This document shows, piece after piece, positions 62,608 through 64,000 of a stretch of 64,000 nt of DNA (position 1 is the first letter of the stretch; the number at the start of each line of letters is the position of its first letter). The notes below the pieces were generated by a model. It did not search any database, was not told the origin of the DNA, and saw only the letters and a program-made list of their open reading frames with translations. Origin of the DNA: JBMDXK01 sp048594375 (GTDB lineage Bacteria > Pseudomonadota > Alphaproteobacteria > Rhizobiales > Methylopilaceae); assembly GCA_048594375.1 (NCBI GenBank), contig JBMDXK010000018.1, forward strand, positions 124,001-188,000, written 5' to 3'. The translations under genes were made by a program, and so were the position numbers.

Positions 62608-63171
62608 ATGCTAGAGCAAATTCAAAGTTTTATTGAATACATTAAGAACCAAAAAATTGAAATTTATAACGAGTTTAGCCTTCAGCACGAACTTGGATTT
62701 TTTTTACGCAAAAGTTTAGAAAATAAATTTCTTCAATTTGAGAGAAATATCTCTTATTTCAATGCAATAAAAAAAGATTTCATTAAAAGAGAAATTGATA
62801 TTTCAATATTTAATGATAACAGGAGCTGCTTAGAGGCGATTGAATTGAAATTTCCTAGAAATGGGCAATATCCCGAACAAATGTTCAGTTTTTGTAAAGA
62901 TATAATGTTTTTAGAGCAGCTACTGGAAGCAGGCTTTCAGAAGGCATCATTGCTTATTTTTGCAGATGATAAAAATTTTTATCATGGAAATAGTGATGGT
63001 ATTTATTCTTACTTCAGAAAAAAAAGTCTTTTAACAGGGAAAATTTTAAAGCCAACAGGTGCAAAAGATAAAGAACTATTTTTACGAGGAAGTTATTTTA
63101 TAGATTGGCTTCCAGTTCATGACAATCTGAAATATGCTTGGATTGAAACGCACGAAGTTTTTCCAAAATAA
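62608..63171 (+). CDS. Putative PD-(D/E)XK-like nuclease, AT-rich
   Basis: A 187-residue protein I do not know by name. It has a possible PD-(D/E)XK core: an acidic REIDISIFND strand (about 67-76), then CLEAIELKFP with the Glu-x-Lys pair (about 80-90), and a following helix FCKDIMFLEQLLEAGF. The C-terminal half has LLIFADDKNFYHG. Catalysis is a guess from these motifs. The gene is markedly AT-richer than both neighbours, with many AAA, ATT and TTT codons, and stands between tsaB and rimI, normally adjacent. No strong ribosome site precedes the ATG. Probable recent arrival, of unknown role, perhaps defence. Confidence 0.55.
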   Translation: MLEQIQSFIEYIKNQKIEIYNEFSLQHELGFFLRKSLENKFLQFERNISYFNAIKKDFIKREIDISIFNDNRSCLEAIELKFPRNGQYPEQMFSFCKDIMFLEQLLEAGFQKASLLIFADDKNFYHGNSDGIYSYFRKKSLLTGKILKPTGAKDKELFLRGSYFIDWLPVHDNLKYAWIETHEVFPK

Positions 63172-63276
63172 TTTCTGCAGAAAAATTTTGTATGCCTATC
63201 TCCCTATGTCTTTGCAGATTGTCATAAAATAATTTTATTTTTGAAAAATGATGATGGCGAAAGGAGATTTTTGGCG

Positions 63277-63762
63277 GTGTTTTCATTGTTTAAAAAGCAT
63301 GAAGCATGGCAGGTGGCGCGCTGCGTACCGCTCCATGCTGAAAAAATTGCGGGTCTGCACAGCGCTAGTTTCAGCCGCGGGTGGTCAGAGGAAGAGGTTC
63401 TCAGCTTGCTGCGGGATACAGCGGTGAGCGGTGATATTTTATTCCGCAAACACATTGCCCCTGATATTGATGGTTTTGCCCTCTCGCGCCATGCTGCCGG
63501 TGAAGCGGAAATTCTTTCTATTGCGGTTGCAGAAACTGTGCGCGGCAAAGGTGGTGGACGCATTCTGCTCCAGCAGCATCTGGGGCATCTGCTCACCAAA
63601 GGCATTCGTCGTGTGGTGCTGGAAGTGGAAGATGGCAATACAGCAGCCATCACACTGTATAAACGGTTCGGCTTTGAACAGGTGGGCGAACGCCTCGCTT
63701 ATTATGCCAAACCCGATGGCAGCCGCGCGAATGCCAAAGTTATGGCACTCGCTTTTAAATGA
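63277..63762 (+). CDS. rimI: Ribosomal-protein S18 alanine N-acetyltransferase
   Basis: Acetylates the N-terminal Ala of S18. The 161 residues have the GNAT core: EAEILSIAVAETVRGKGGGR with the acetyl-CoA loop, then LEVEDGNTAAITLYKRFGFE, the RimI-type C-terminal block. I use the GTG at 63277 because GGAG lies 10 bases before it; an upstream TTG at 63241 and one at 63271 are possible. It normally follows tsaB directly, so the gene in between is an insertion or a lineage-specific change. Confidence 0.87.
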   Translation: MFSLFKKHEAWQVARCVPLHAEKIAGLHSASFSRGWSEEEVLSLLRDTAVSGDILFRKHIAPDIDGFALSRHAAGEAEILSIAVAETVRGKGGGRILLQQHLGHLLTKGIRRVVLEVEDGNTAAITLYKRFGFEQVGERLAYYAKPDGSRANAKVMALAFK

Positions 63763-63893
63763 ACAGCTTTATATAAAGACATTATGATAAATTACCATAT
63801 TTTACAGGCAGCTAAAGCAGCCAGCAATCGCATGAATAAGCGTTAGGAAAATTATTTTAATTTTCTTTAACTTTCAGTGCTTCGTGGTTCTTT

Positions 63894-63933
63894 CGTGGAT
63901 ACCGGCCTTCGCCGGCATGACGGTGGAGTTTTC
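63894..63933. repeat. REP-like palindromic element near the window edge
   Basis: The GTGGATACCGGCCTTCGCC part contains a CCGGC-CTTC-GCCGG stem with a TTC loop and is followed by GGCATGACGG. Such elements (GGAT...CCGGC-loop-GCCGG...ATGAC) are common in intergenic DNA of alphaproteobacteria. A second start, TGGATACCG, lies at 63985-63993, so a cluster may continue past the window. The preceding 63763-63893 shows no gene. Confidence 0.65.
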
Positions 63934-64000
63934 TGCGCATATACTTTTAAAACAGTAGCGATAAATAGAATTTGTAGTAAGGCATGGATACCGCTGAGAA

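Overview
The window is about 64 kb of dense bacterial chromosome with genes on both strands and few long gaps. Several families point to Alphaproteobacteria: DUF1150, DUF2794 and TIGR02300 proteins, an aerobic-type CobS/CobT pair, an invasion-associated locus B protein, a DUF3772 mechanosensitive channel, a HemY-mitofilin pair, an EcfG-like sigma factor with an HWE histidine kinase, and the gene orders Lnt-XRE-MetK and secA-prolyl isomerase-argJ-mutT. Base composition looks close to half GC in most genes and is clearly AT-richer at about 62.6-63.2 kb. I cannot name a genus from the sequence alone.

Layout. 0-4.2 kb: a minus-strand run kdsB-pheA-lnt-XRE regulator-metK (LPS Kdo activation, phenylalanine synthesis, lipoprotein maturation, AdoMet synthesis), divergent from a membrane-anchored cytochrome c. 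5-9.6 kb: DUF1150, nth, and cobS-SRPBCC-cobT. 9.8-15.2 kb: an envelope block with a D-alanyl-D-alanine carboxypeptidase, a CAP-domain lipoprotein, a large MscS-type channel and an IalB-like protein. 15.5-20.9 kb: small housekeeping genes, tRNA-Phe, DUF2794, a DMT exporter, a YgjP-type metallohydrolase and prs. 21-26.9 kb: secA, a parvulin-type isomerase, argJ and mutT. 27.5-32.1 kb: a signalling block with an EcfG-like sigma factor, a receiver-Crp fusion and a multi-PAS HWE kinase. 32.3-41.8 kb: uvrC, a short L25, pth, ychF, an orphan Flp pilin, rpsA, cmk, aroA, a TIGR02300 protein and tRNA-Ala. 42.3-51 kb: hrpB, typA, metC and hemY-mitofilin. 51.3-55.6 kb: two type III secretion genes (sctD-like, sctV), apt, and a small Cys-free protein. 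55.8-61.1 kb: CitE-like lyase, DUF1737 and GNAT on the minus strand; an MBOAT acyltransferase with a membrane-anchored partner on the plus strand; and a DUF58 protein. 61.2-63.8 kb: nfuA-like, tsaB, an AT-rich putative nuclease and rimI.

How the parts work together. Most genes are core housekeeping. The regions most worth attention are: the sigma factor/receiver-Crp/HWE-kinase block, which looks like a general-stress module with an unusual regulator and no NepR or PhyR beside it; the partial type III secretion locus joined to apt and followed by a small protein of unknown function; the DUF1737 gene, which matches its family from the first residue but has ATA where the start codon should be; the AT-rich PD-(D/E)XK-like gene placed between tsaB and rimI; and two intergenic sites that share a 20-bp palindromic segment, one of them a perfect 44-bp palindrome.
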